From Gammaproteobacteria bacterium (GTDB lineage Bacteria; Pseudomonadota; Gammaproteobacteria; Steroidobacterales; Woeseiaceae), in contig JAOUNK010000012.1 of the NCBI GenBank assembly GCA_029881015.1, positions 1 through 23,936 on the forward strand: a stretch of DNA of 23,936 nt, read 5' to 3'. This document shows positions 6,809-13,289 of the stretch, piece by piece (within the stretch, counting starts at the first letter, position 1; every line of letters begins with the position of its first letter). The notes beneath the pieces were generated by a model, which saw only the letters and a list, made by a program, of their open reading frames with translations, had not been told where the DNA came from and ran no database searches. The position numbers were made by a program, and so were the translations under genes.

Positions 6809-6826
6809 CTTGAATGTTAATTCAAG
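6809..6826. promoter_or_regulatory. candidate proximal TetR operator, autoregulatory
   Basis: A perfect inverted repeat CTTGAAT (6809-6815), GTTA, ATTCAAG (6820-6826). It overlaps the predicted -35 hexamer of the tetR gene, as expected for an autorepressing TetR protein. Its TTGAA-N6-TTCAA core matches the upstream palindrome at 6739-6754. Confidence 0.6.
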
Positions 6827-6838
6827 TATATGTACACT
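6810..6838 (+). promoter_or_regulatory. sigma-70-type promoter of the tetR gene, possibly leaderless
   Basis: TTGAAT (6810-6815), a 17-base spacer and TACACT (6833-6838) each match four of six consensus positions. The expected transcription start, about 7 bases downstream, is near 6845, essentially at the ATG (6846). No Shine-Dalgarno sequence precedes that ATG, so a leaderless mRNA is plausible. Confidence 0.5.
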
Positions 6839-6845
6839 AGGCGCC

Positions 6846-7436
6846 ATGCCAAGACATGCCGAATACAATCGCGACGCCGTGGTCGCCCAGGCCACAGCGG
6901 TCTTCTGGCAGCGGGGCTACGGCCAGACGTCGATTAGCGACCTCGTCGCCGCGACCGGACTTCAGCCGGGCAGTCTGTACGCCGCGTTCGGCAACAAGAA
7001 AGGCCTGTTCCTCGAGGTTGTCGACCGCTACAACCAGGCTTTTATCGGCAAGATTCACGGGCTGCGACGCGCGGACGGCAGCGCGCTGGCCAAGATCCGC
7101 GGCCTGCTGCAACAGATCGTGGACGACGCGATCCGTGGAAAAGCGGGCCGCGGCTGCCTGTCCGTCAACACGTTGCTCGAGATGGCGCAACACGACGCGG
7201 ATATCGCCGACCGGCTAACAGCTTATAACGCCCAGGTGCGCAAGGCGCTCGCATGGCTGGTCAAGGATGCGCAAACGCAAGGCGACATCGCTGCCGATAC
7301 CGATGCCAACGAACTGGCCACGTTTGTCGTCAACAACATCTGGGGGCTGCGCGTTATGTGCAAGAGCCGGCCCGACAGGGCGAGCCTCGACGCCATCGTC
7401 ACCGGCGTGATGGCAGGGCTCAAAGGGCGCGGCTAA
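6846..7436 (+). CDS. TetR/AcrR family transcriptional regulator
   Basis: This DNA-binding repressor has 196 residues. Residues 8-57 form the TetR helix-turn-helix domain (AVVAQATAVFWQRGYGQTSISDLVAATGLQPGSLYAAFGNKKGLF). The C-terminal ligand domain has GRGCLSVNTLLEMA, with Cys104 in the GC-L-x-N-T motif common to NemR-like members; reactive-electrophile sensing through this Cys is speculation. The start at ATG 6846 is chosen over an upstream ATG (6810) because the latter lies inside the promoter and operator. The gene is inserted between ftsX and rpoH, which are adjacent in E. coli, and is convergent with ftsX; their stops overlap as CTAA (7433-7436). No co-regulated efflux or reductase gene is adjacent, so the target could be itself or something distant. 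Confidence 0.92.
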   Translation: MPRHAEYNRDAVVAQATAVFWQRGYGQTSISDLVAATGLQPGSLYAAFGNKKGLFLEVVDRYNQAFIGKIHGLRRADGSALAKIRGLLQQIVDDAIRGKAGRGCLSVNTLLEMAQHDADIADRLTAYNAQVRKALAWLVKDAQTQGDIAADTDANELATFVVNNIWGLRVMCKSRPDRASLDAIVTGVMAGLKGRG

Positions 7437-8398
7437 CGCGGCTCGATGCGGCGCATGTGCCGGGCCGCTGTAAACCACGACCCGAACAGGCCAAGAAACA
7501 CGCCCACACCGATGATCGCTGCCGCCTCTTCGAGGCTCATCGAGGCGATGGCTATGTTCGCCTGGTAAAGCCCCGCCAGCCGGGCTACGGGTCCCTGCAG
7601 CAGGAACAGACCGTAGTATACGAGCCCCAGCGCCAGGAGCCCGCCCGCCAGGCCGTACCAGAATCCGGTCCAGAGGAAGGGGCGCCGCACGAATGCATTG
7701 CTCGCGCCGATCAGCTTGGTCACTTCGATTTCGTCGCGACGATTCTCGATGTCGAGCCGGATCGTGTTGCCGATTATGACGACGATCGCGATGCCCAGCA
7801 GTGCAGCGCCGATCGCAATGGCCTGCCGAACGATATCGAGAATGGCGTGAAAGCGCTGCACCCATTCGGTGTCGACCTGGACATACTCGGTCTCCGGCAG
7901 GTTGCCGAGTTCCTCCTGCAGCAGGATCAGCGAGGCGCTGGTATTTCCCGCACTGGGCCGAACGACGAGGGTATGCGGAAGCGGGTTATCCGGAAGCCGG
8001 TCCAACGCGGCGCCAAATCCGGAAAGTTCCTTGAAGTCAGCCAACGCCCGCGTCGCGCTGATGAACGAAACCGATTCCACGTCCGCCCGCTGCTCGATGA
8101 GCCTCGCGAGCCCCGCAGCCGCTTCCTCGCCAGTCTCCTGTTTCAGAAAGATCGAGAAGTCCAGCGCGTTATCCCAACTGCCGCTGATCGAACGCGCGTT
8201 TTTCACAACGAGGTTAACGGCCGCCGGGAGAGCGAGTGTCACGGCGATGACCAGGACAATCATGAGGCTCGACAGAGGATGACGTACAAGGCGCCCAAGC
8301 GACCCGATCGCCACACCCATATGCCGGGCGAACCAGATAGCCAGCGGGCTGGATCGGCGTACCGGGGCGACCGCGTCGGCGTTGCGTGTTACAGCCAC
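7433..8398 (-). CDS. ftsX: cell division protein FtsX
   Basis: This is the membrane subunit of the FtsEX ABC-type complex, which acts at the septum and controls periplasmic peptidoglycan hydrolases through EnvC-like partners. It has about 321 residues: a cytoplasmic N-terminus, a membrane helix (HPLSSLMIVLVIAVTLALPAAVNLVV), a periplasmic domain with DNALDFSIFLKQETGEEAA and VESVSFISATRALADFKELSGF, and three C-terminal helices starting at AIAIGAALLGIAIVVIIGN. NRRDEIEVTKLIGASNAFVRRPFLWTG is the FtsX signature. The GTG at 8398 is chosen because a GGAGGAGGAGG Shine-Dalgarno sequence lies just upstream. This makes it overlap ftsE by 10 bases, indicating translational coupling. A longer frame to 8461 lacks this support. 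Confidence 0.95.
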   Translation of the reverse strand: MAVTRNADAVAPVRRSSPLAIWFARHMGVAIGSLGRLVRHPLSSLMIVLVIAVTLALPAAVNLVVKNARSISGSWDNALDFSIFLKQETGEEAAAGLARLIEQRADVESVSFISATRALADFKELSGFGAALDRLPDNPLPHTLVVRPSAGNTSASLILLQEELGNLPETEYVQVDTEWVQRFHAILDIVRQAIAIGAALLGIAIVVIIGNTIRLDIENRRDEIEVTKLIGASNAFVRRPFLWTGFWYGLAGGLLALGLVYYGLFLLQGPVARLAGLYQANIAIASMSLEEAAAIIGVGVFLGLFGSWFTAARHMRRIEPR

Positions 8399-9072
8399 GG
8401 GTCGACCTCCTCCTCCGGTACCTGCTGGAGACGCCCGTCTTCGAGTGCAATGCGCCGGCACCCGAGCCGGTCGATCAGTGCGATGTCGTGGCTCGCTATG
8501 AGCAAGGTCACTCCAACTTCGTTGAAGCGGCGGAAAATACGCATCACCTCGAGCGACAGCTCCGGGTCGAGATTGCCCGTGGGCTCGTCCGCTATCAGGA
8601 GCTTGGGCCGCGAGACAATCGCCCGCGCAATACCGACGCGCTGCTGTTCGCCGGCGGACAAGGTCTCGGGCCGTTGTTTCTCCTTGTGCAACAACCCGAC
8701 CTGGTCCAGTGCGGCACGCACCTTGCGCCCGGCTTCCCGGTGCCCGACGCCGGCGATGACCAGCGGCAGCGCCACGTTGTCGAATACAGGCCGGTCATAA
8801 AGCAGCTTGTGGTCCTGGAACACCATGCCGATCTGGCGCCGGTACGCGGGAATCCTGCGCCGCTTGACCCGACTCGTATTCTGCCCGTCAACGACGACGT
8901 GACCGTTGGTCGGCCGCTCGATCAGGGCAATCAGCCGCAAAAGCGTGCTCTTGCCCGCGCCCGAATGGCCCGTGACGAAAACCATTTCACCCTTGTCGAC
9001 CGACAGGCTCAGCCCGGACAGAGCCTCCTGCCCGCCGGGAAATCGCTTGGTGACGTTTTCGAGATGAATCAT
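8389..9072 (-). CDS. ftsE: cell division ATP-binding protein FtsE
   Basis: This is the ATPase subunit of FtsEX, at the cytoplasmic face of the division site. It has 227 residues from the ATG at 9072 (MIHLENVTKRF), the normal family length; a longer open frame reaching 9225 runs into ftsY and is not needed. It has Walker A GHSGAGKS (35-42), the Q-loop in GMVFQDHKLL, the ABC signature LSAGEQQR (138-145), Walker B LLIADEP (158-164) and the switch histidine in IASHD. The start is 13 bases after the ftsY stop and the end overlaps ftsX, giving a typical ftsY-ftsE-ftsX operon. Confidence 0.96.
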   Translation of the reverse strand: MIHLENVTKRFPGGQEALSGLSLSVDKGEMVFVTGHSGAGKSTLLRLIALIERPTNGHVVVDGQNTSRVKRRRIPAYRRQIGMVFQDHKLLYDRPVFDNVALPLVIAGVGHREAGRKVRAALDQVGLLHKEKQRPETLSAGEQQRVGIARAIVSRPKLLIADEPTGNLDPELSLEVMRIFRRFNEVGVTLLIASHDIALIDRLGCRRIALEDGRLQQVPEEEVDPWL

Positions 9073-9085
9073 CAAGTCGCTGACT

Positions 9086-10045
9086 TCAGTCCTGGTGTCC
9101 CGATGCAAGCAGCGCATCCACAAAGTCGGTTGCGGAAAACGGCTGCATGTCCTCGGCGGCCTCGCCGATGCCGATAAAGCGGACCGGAATACCGATGCGA
9201 TCGGCAATGGCGAGAAGGATGCCACCCTTCGCGCTGCCGTCCAACTTCGTCACGGTGAGACCGGTGACGCCGAGGGCCTCGTGAAACTTCTCGGCCTGGA
9301 CGAGTGCATTCTGTCCCTGGCTGGCGTCGAGCACGAGCATGACCTCATGCGGCGCCGATTCATCACGTCGTGCGATCACGCGTTTGACCTTGGCCAGTTC
9401 GTCCATGAGACCCGACTGGCTTTGCAGTCGTCCGGCGGTATCCGCAAGAAGAATGTCGATGTCGCGCGCTCGCGCGGCGTCCATGGCGTCGAAGATGACA
9501 GCGGCAGGATCGGCGCCGGCCTGCTGGGCGATGACCGGCACGTCGTTGCGGTCCCCCCAGGCCTGCAACTGTTCAACCGCCGCCGCGCGAAACGTGTCGC
9601 CGGCGGCGAGCATGACCGAGAACCCCTGGTCCTTGAAACGTCGTGCCAGCTTACCGATCGTCGTGGTCTTGCCGGCACCGTTAACGCCGACCATCAGGAT
9701 GACGTACGGCCCTGCGACCGCGTCTATCGTCAGCGGCTTCTCGACCGGCTCCAGGATGCCGCACAGGGACTTGTGCAACCCGCGCCGCAGCGCATCGAGG
9801 TCCTTGAGTTCTTTGCGAGCCAGGCGTTTTTGCAGGTCGGCGATAATGCGTTCGGTCGTGTCGACACCCACGTCCGCCATGACAAGCAGACTCTCGAGTT
9901 CCTCGAGCGTGTCCTCGTCAATCTTGCCGCCCGGAGCCAGGTTGGCCAGGTCATAGGTAAGCCAGCTATCGCCGCGATTGATGCGAGCTCGAAGGCGTTT
10001 GACGAAACCTCCGCGTTTCTCGGGTTTTTCCTTTTTCCCAAACAT
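9086..10045 (-). CDS. ftsY: signal recognition particle receptor FtsY
   Basis: This SRP-type GTPase of 319 residues docks SRP-ribosome complexes at the membrane for co-translational insertion. The N-terminal helical domain is followed by the G domain: P-loop GVNGAGKTT (120-128), GDTFRAAAVEQL, DTAGR and TKLDGSAKGG, ending in the conserved FIGIGEAAEDMQPF. The long acidic N-terminal A domain of E. coli FtsY is absent; only a short lysine/arginine-rich start (MFGKKEKPEKRGGFVKRLRARI) precedes the N domain, as in many shorter FtsY proteins. It is divergent from rsmD with 35 bases between. Confidence 0.97.
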   Translation of the reverse strand: MFGKKEKPEKRGGFVKRLRARINRGDSWLTYDLANLAPGGKIDEDTLEELESLLVMADVGVDTTERIIADLQKRLARKELKDLDALRRGLHKSLCGILEPVEKPLTIDAVAGPYVILMVGVNGAGKTTTIGKLARRFKDQGFSVMLAAGDTFRAAAVEQLQAWGDRNDVPVIAQQAGADPAAVIFDAMDAARARDIDILLADTAGRLQSQSGLMDELAKVKRVIARRDESAPHEVMLVLDASQGQNALVQAEKFHEALGVTGLTVTKLDGSAKGGILLAIADRIGIPVRFIGIGEAAEDMQPFSATDFVDALLASGHQD

Positions 10046-10080
10046 ACGTTTACGATTCAGTTACTCGGGGTGAGGCGACA

Positions 10081-10668
10081 ATGGCCAGACACAAACAAAG
10101 GGCTCAGTCCAAAGGAGGACGGCTGCGTATTGTAGCGGGAAACTGGCGCAGTCGCCTTTTGGATATCGCCGATGTCGACGGCCTGCGTCCGACCTCGGAG
10201 AGGATTCGAGAGACGCTGTTCAATTGGTTGTCCCCCCGCATTCACGGGGCAAGTTGCCTCGACCTGTACGCGGGGACCGGTGCGCTGGGACTGGAGGCTC
10301 TCTCACGCGGCGCGGCGACAGCCGTGTTCGTGGAACGTTCTGCCATCGCAGCTCGCCAGCTCCAGGAGAACATCGACGTTCTCGGTGCCAAGGGAGTGAC
10401 AGTCGCCAACCAGGATGCACTGGCCTACCTGCGCTCCGCGTCCGGTCAACGCTTCGACATCGTGTTCCTGGACCCGCCGTTCGCGGACGACTTGCTTGGC
10501 GAAACGTGTAGACTATTGGCACAACAACGCCTGCTGTCAGAGGATGCGCTCGTGTACCTCGAGCAGGATCGATCGTCACCCGAGCCCGTATTGCCCGACG
10601 ACTGGCAGGTGAAAAAGAACAAGACTGCAGGCAAGGTACGTTACATGCTCATTCAAACAGGTGCGTAA
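10081..10668 (+). CDS. rsmD: 16S rRNA (guanine(966)-N2)-methyltransferase RsmD
   Basis: This SAM-dependent enzyme of 195 residues methylates the N2 of G966 in 16S rRNA, acting on the assembled small-subunit protein-RNA complex. It shows the N-terminal RIVAGNWRSRLL and RPTSERIRETLFNWL, motif I DLYAGTGALG (61-70) and the catalytic DPPF (131-134), all typical of RsmD. The ATG at 10081 follows a purine-rich GGGGTGAGG. It is divergent from ftsY, the usual neighbour in Gammaproteobacteria, and coaD starts 13 bases after its stop, so the two plus-strand genes form an operon. Confidence 0.96.
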   Translation: MARHKQRAQSKGGRLRIVAGNWRSRLLDIADVDGLRPTSERIRETLFNWLSPRIHGASCLDLYAGTGALGLEALSRGAATAVFVERSAIAARQLQENIDVLGAKGVTVANQDALAYLRSASGQRFDIVFLDPPFADDLLGETCRLLAQQRLLSEDALVYLEQDRSSPEPVLPDDWQVKKNKTAGKVRYMLIQTGA

Positions 10669-10681
10669 CAGGAGCGACCAG

Positions 10682-11170
10682 ATGAAACTTTCGGCACTGT
10701 ACCCGGGGACGTTCGATCCGATAACGCTGGGACACGAGGACCTGGTGCGCCGGGCCGCACGGCTGTTCGACAAGGTGGTCGTCGCCATTGCACGCGATAC
10801 CGGCGGCAAGGTGCCGATGTTTACGTTCGATGAGCGCGTCGCCATGGCCGAGGAGGCGCTGGCGGAACACGAAAACGTCGAGATCCGCGGCTATTCGGGC
10901 CTGACGGTCGAGCATGCCCGCAAGCATGGACACCAGGTCATCGTTCGCGGCCTGCGCGCCGTATCGGACTTCGAGTACGAATTTCAGCTCGCGAACATGA
11001 ACCGCGCGCTGACCGAAGACGTCGAGACCGTGTTTCTAACCCCGACAGACAAGTACACCTATATCTCATCCACGCTCGTGCGCGAAGTTGCCACGCTGGG
11101 TGGCGACGTGTCCGGGTTCGTGTCGCCCAAGGTCAATGACGCGCTGCTTAGGGAAGTCGGCCGCAGCTGA
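10682..11170 (+). CDS. coaD: phosphopantetheine adenylyltransferase CoaD
   Basis: This enzyme of 162 residues transfers AMP from ATP to 4'-phosphopantetheine to make dephospho-CoA, the penultimate step of coenzyme A synthesis. The nucleotidyltransferase motif is ALYPGTFDPITLGHEDL, with GH of the HxGH-type signature. The downstream GLRAVSDFEYEFQLANMNR and YTYISSTLVREVA (ISSTxxR) motifs are complete. The start at 10682 is chosen because CAGGAG lies 8 bases upstream and homologs begin at this methionine. The gene stops at TGA (11168-11170), directly abutting the convergent mutM stop in a TGATCA hexamer. coaBC, for earlier steps of the same pathway, is 2 kb away. Confidence 0.97.
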   Translation: MKLSALYPGTFDPITLGHEDLVRRAARLFDKVVVAIARDTGGKVPMFTFDERVAMAEEALAEHENVEIRGYSGLTVEHARKHGHQVIVRGLRAVSDFEYEFQLANMNRALTEDVETVFLTPTDKYTYISSTLVREVATLGGDVSGFVSPKVNDALLREVGRS

Positions 11171-11983
11171 TCAGGTCTGGCAGGACTTGCAGTAATAGGT
11201 CGAACGCTGTCCCTGCACGAAAGCCCTGATGATCGTGTTGCAGCACCGGCAGTGTTCGCCCTCCCGGTCGTAAACCTCGAGTTGCTGCTTGAAATATCCG
11301 GGTTCGCCGTCGCCTCCGTAGAAATCCCGCAACGTCGTACCGCCCGCCTTGATGGCGCGCGCCAGGATGTCCTTGATGGCGTCGGCGAGCGTGTCGTAGC
11401 GATGGCGCGCGACGCGGCCGGCTGCACGTTTCGGGTTGATGCCGGCAAGAAACAGCGACTCGCTGGCGTAAATGTTGCCGACACCGACGACAACCTGTGC
11501 GTTCATGATGAACGGCTTGATGCTGACGGTGCGGCCCCGGGACTTGCGCCACAGGTACTCGCCACCGAACTCATCGCCCAGCGGCTCGGGGCCGAGTTTC
11601 GAAAGCAGGGGATGCGAGAGCGGATCCCGGCTCAGGTGGAACGACCCGAAACGGCGTGGATCGCGAAAGCGCAGGACCTTGCCCGAGTCGAGCTCGATGT
11701 CGATATGGTCGTGGATGCCGGCGGCCGTGCCCTGGTCCACGATGAAGACACTGCCGGTCATGCCGAGATGCAGGATGATCGTTCCGGCACCGGTGCGGAT
11801 CAACAGGTACTTGGCGCGGCGGTCGACAGACTCGATCCGCTGATCCCTGAGCTTGCCTTCGACGCCGCTCGGAACGGGCCAGCGCAGGCTACGATTGCGA
11901 ATCCGGATCCGGCCTATCGTCCGGTCCAGGATCCAGGGCTCGATGCCGCGGCGGCTGGTTTCGACTTCGGGTAATTCAGGCAT
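11171..11983 (-). CDS. mutM: formamidopyrimidine-DNA glycosylase MutM (Fpg)
   Basis: This base-excision repair enzyme of 270 residues removes 8-oxoguanine and formamidopyrimidines and nicks the DNA. The catalytic N-terminus PELPEVE (Pro2, Glu3) is intact, as are Lys58 in RRAKYLLI, the DNA-binding NPKR loop, and a complete C-terminal zinc finger of two CxxC pairs (CRCC and CKSC). It lies downstream of radC, rpmB and rpmG in the same direction. A terminator between rpmG and mutM leaves only 23 bases before the ATG, so expression probably depends on read-through. No clear Shine-Dalgarno sequence is visible. Confidence 0.97.
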   Translation of the reverse strand: MPELPEVETSRRGIEPWILDRTIGRIRIRNRSLRWPVPSGVEGKLRDQRIESVDRRAKYLLIRTGAGTIILHLGMTGSVFIVDQGTAAGIHDHIDIELDSGKVLRFRDPRRFGSFHLSRDPLSHPLLSKLGPEPLGDEFGGEYLWRKSRGRTVSIKPFIMNAQVVVGVGNIYASESLFLAGINPKRAAGRVARHRYDTLADAIKDILARAIKAGGTTLRDFYGGDGEPGYFKQQLEVYDREGEHCRCCNTIIRAFVQGQRSTYYCKSCQT

Positions 11984-12006
11984 GGGTCATTGTAATTGCC
12001 AGGCAC

Positions 12007-12031
12007 AAAAAAGCCCGCACTATGGCGGGCT
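12007..12031 (-). terminator. rho-independent terminator or attenuator between rpmG and mutM
   Basis: AGCCCGC (12012-12018) pairs with GCGGGCT (12025-12031) around a 6-base loop. On the minus strand it is followed by six T (12007-12012). It ends the abundant ribosomal-protein transcript and probably lets a minority continue into mutM. Confidence 0.85.
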
Positions 12032-12055
12032 CTTTCGGAACAGCGCCGTGCGCTG

Positions 12056-12211
12056 CTACTTGATCTTGGCTTCTTTGTAGATCACGTGCTTGCGAATCGT
12101 CGGATCGTACTTCTTTGTCTCCAACTTTTCCGGGTGCAGACGCTTGTTCTTCGTCGCCGTGTAGTAGTGGCCGGTGCCGGCGCTCGATACGAGTTTGATC
12201 TTGTCGCGCAT
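12056..12211 (-). CDS. rpmG: 50S ribosomal protein L33
   Basis: This 51-residue large-subunit protein reads MRDKIKLVSSAGTGHYYTAT at its start, then NKRLHPEKLE, KKYDPTIRKHVIYKEAKIK. It lacks the zinc-binding cysteines, so it is the C-minus (zinc-independent) type. GGAGG lies 7 bases before the ATG. It follows rpmB by 14 bases, the standard rpmB-rpmG operon, and is followed by a strong terminator. Confidence 0.97.
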   Translation of the reverse strand: MRDKIKLVSSAGTGHYYTATKNKRLHPEKLETKKYDPTIRKHVIYKEAKIK

Positions 12212-12225
12212 ATCACATCCTCCGC

Positions 12226-12462
12226 TTATACGTGCGTGCCGGCAGCGCGCAGGTCTGAAACGACTTTGTCGATACCGTGCTTGTCGATGATACGCAGGCC
12301 CTTGTGCGAAACGCGCAGGCGAACGTAGCGCTTCTCATTTTCGAGCCAGAATCGCTTGTTCTGCAGGTTGGGCAGGAAGCGACGGCGAGTTCTGTTATTG
12401 GCGTGGGAAACGTTGTTGCCGCTCATCGGGCGCTTCCCAGTCACTTGGCAAACCTTGGACAT
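12226..12462 (-). CDS. rpmB: 50S ribosomal protein L28
   Basis: This large-subunit ribosomal protein has 78 residues, the normal length. The opening MSKVCQVTGKRPMSGNNVSHANN and the KRFWLENEKRYVRLRVSHKGLRIIDKHGID core are diagnostic. It is the first gene of rpmB-rpmG. A good promoter with an upstream TG lies about 60 bases before the start (12522-12550), and the leader contains a GC-rich hairpin at 12492-12510. Confidence 0.98.
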   Translation of the reverse strand: MSKVCQVTGKRPMSGNNVSHANNRTRRRFLPNLQNKRFWLENEKRYVRLRVSHKGLRIIDKHGIDKVVSDLRAAGTHV

Positions 12463-12483
12463 GAACTTAAGTCTCTGATTTTA

Positions 12484-12510
12484 TTAAAAGTTGCCCGCGA
12501 GAGGCGGGCA
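12484..12510 (-). terminator. hairpin with short T-run in the rpmB leader (radC terminator or attenuator)
   Basis: TGCCCGC (12492-12498) and GCGGGCA (12504-12510) form a 7-bp stem with a 5-base loop. On the minus strand it is followed by ACTTTTAATAA. It lies 82 bases past the radC stop but downstream of the predicted rpmB promoter, so it is inside the rpmB leader. It may terminate radC transcripts, attenuate rpmB-rpmG, or both. Confidence 0.6.
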
Positions 12511-12521
12511 GAGAGCGAGAC

Positions 12522-12550
12522 TTTATACCAGCGGAGGACCCGTATTACAA
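12522..12550 (-). promoter_or_regulatory. promoter of rpmB-rpmG
   Basis: On the minus strand, TTGTAA (complement 12545-12550) and TATAAA (complement 12522-12527) are separated by exactly 17 bases, and TGG directly precedes the -10, giving an extended -10. The predicted start is near 12515, giving a leader of about 53 bases. It lies just after the end of radC. Confidence 0.65.
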
Positions 12551-12591
12551 GCGCCCGTTGCCCAGGAATCCCGAATTACCTCAACGCCGTG

Positions 12592-13197
12592 TTACACGAG
12601 GCCGCGACTGGCCAGCGACGTGGCCCGGCCACTGCCGATGATCAGGTGATCCAGGAGCCGGATATCGACGAGCTCGAGGGCCGCTTTCAGGCGCCTCGTG
12701 ATGCGCTCGTCGGCCTGGCTGGGCTCGGCAACGCCACTCGGGTGGTTATGGGCCAGGATGACGGCGGCCGCATTCACGGCCAGGGCCTCCTTCACCACCT
12801 CCCTCGGGTAGACCGAGGTACCGTCGATCGTTCCCCGGAACAGCTCATCGAAACGCAGCACGCGATGCCGGTTGTCCAGGAACAGGCAGCAGAAGAGTTC
12901 GTGATCGAGATGTTGCATGCGGGCTTTGAGAAAGCCCTCGGTGTCGGACGGGCTGCGGATCGACTCACCGCAGGGCAGCGACTCGTCGAAGTAGCGACGC
13001 GCCAGCTCCGGCAGCGCTCGCAAGGCCTGGACGCGTCCGCGACCCATGCCGGGGCAGGCCAGCAGCGCTCCGGTTTCCGCGTGCAGGAGGGCCCGCAGGC
13101 TGCCGAACCGGCCCATGAGTACGGCCGCGACCGGGCGACTGACCACGGCGGTCAGCAGCTCGGCGTCACTCCTGTCCTTGAGCGGGTCCTCGTCCAT
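12592..13197 (-). CDS. radC: RadC-family JAB domain protein (UPF0758)
   Basis: The C-terminal JAB/MPN-type metalloprotease-like domain is complete, with AHNHPSGVAEPSQAD supplying the metal ligands (HxHPSG..PS..D) and the conserved Glu in the preceding REVVKEAL. The N-terminal helix-hairpin-helix region (GSLRALLHAETGALLACPGMGRGRVQAL) is present. It is about eight residues shorter than usual between ELL and FGSL, and the normal WP..ERPREKLL opening is missing. From ATG 13197 it has 201 residues, against about 220 usually; an ATG at 13233 is possible but unsupported by a ribosome site. Despite the name, a role in DNA repair is not established for the family. It is divergent from coaBC. Confidence 0.88.
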   Translation of the reverse strand: MDEDPLKDRSDAELLTAVVSRPVAAVLMGRFGSLRALLHAETGALLACPGMGRGRVQALRALPELARRYFDESLPCGESIRSPSDTEGFLKARMQHLDHELFCCLFLDNRHRVLRFDELFRGTIDGTSVYPREVVKEALAVNAAAVILAHNHPSGVAEPSQADERITRRLKAALELVDIRLLDHLIIGSGRATSLASRGLV

Positions 13198-13289
13198 GCA
13201 GGAAGGATGCGTGCCGCGGGCATACCCATACAATGAATCAATCTATGCTCAATTACCGGTTTTCGCGCGGACGCGATAAGCTTTCAGTC

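Noticed and set aside
7253..8800. A 515-codon plus-strand open frame across ftsX and ftsE.
   Set aside because: It overlaps two unmistakable division genes on the other strand, is of low-complexity charged composition and has no homology that I recognise.
12277..13236. A 319-codon plus-strand open frame across rpmB and radC.
   Set aside because: It is antisense to two recognised genes and would also span the rpmB promoter; no domain is visible.
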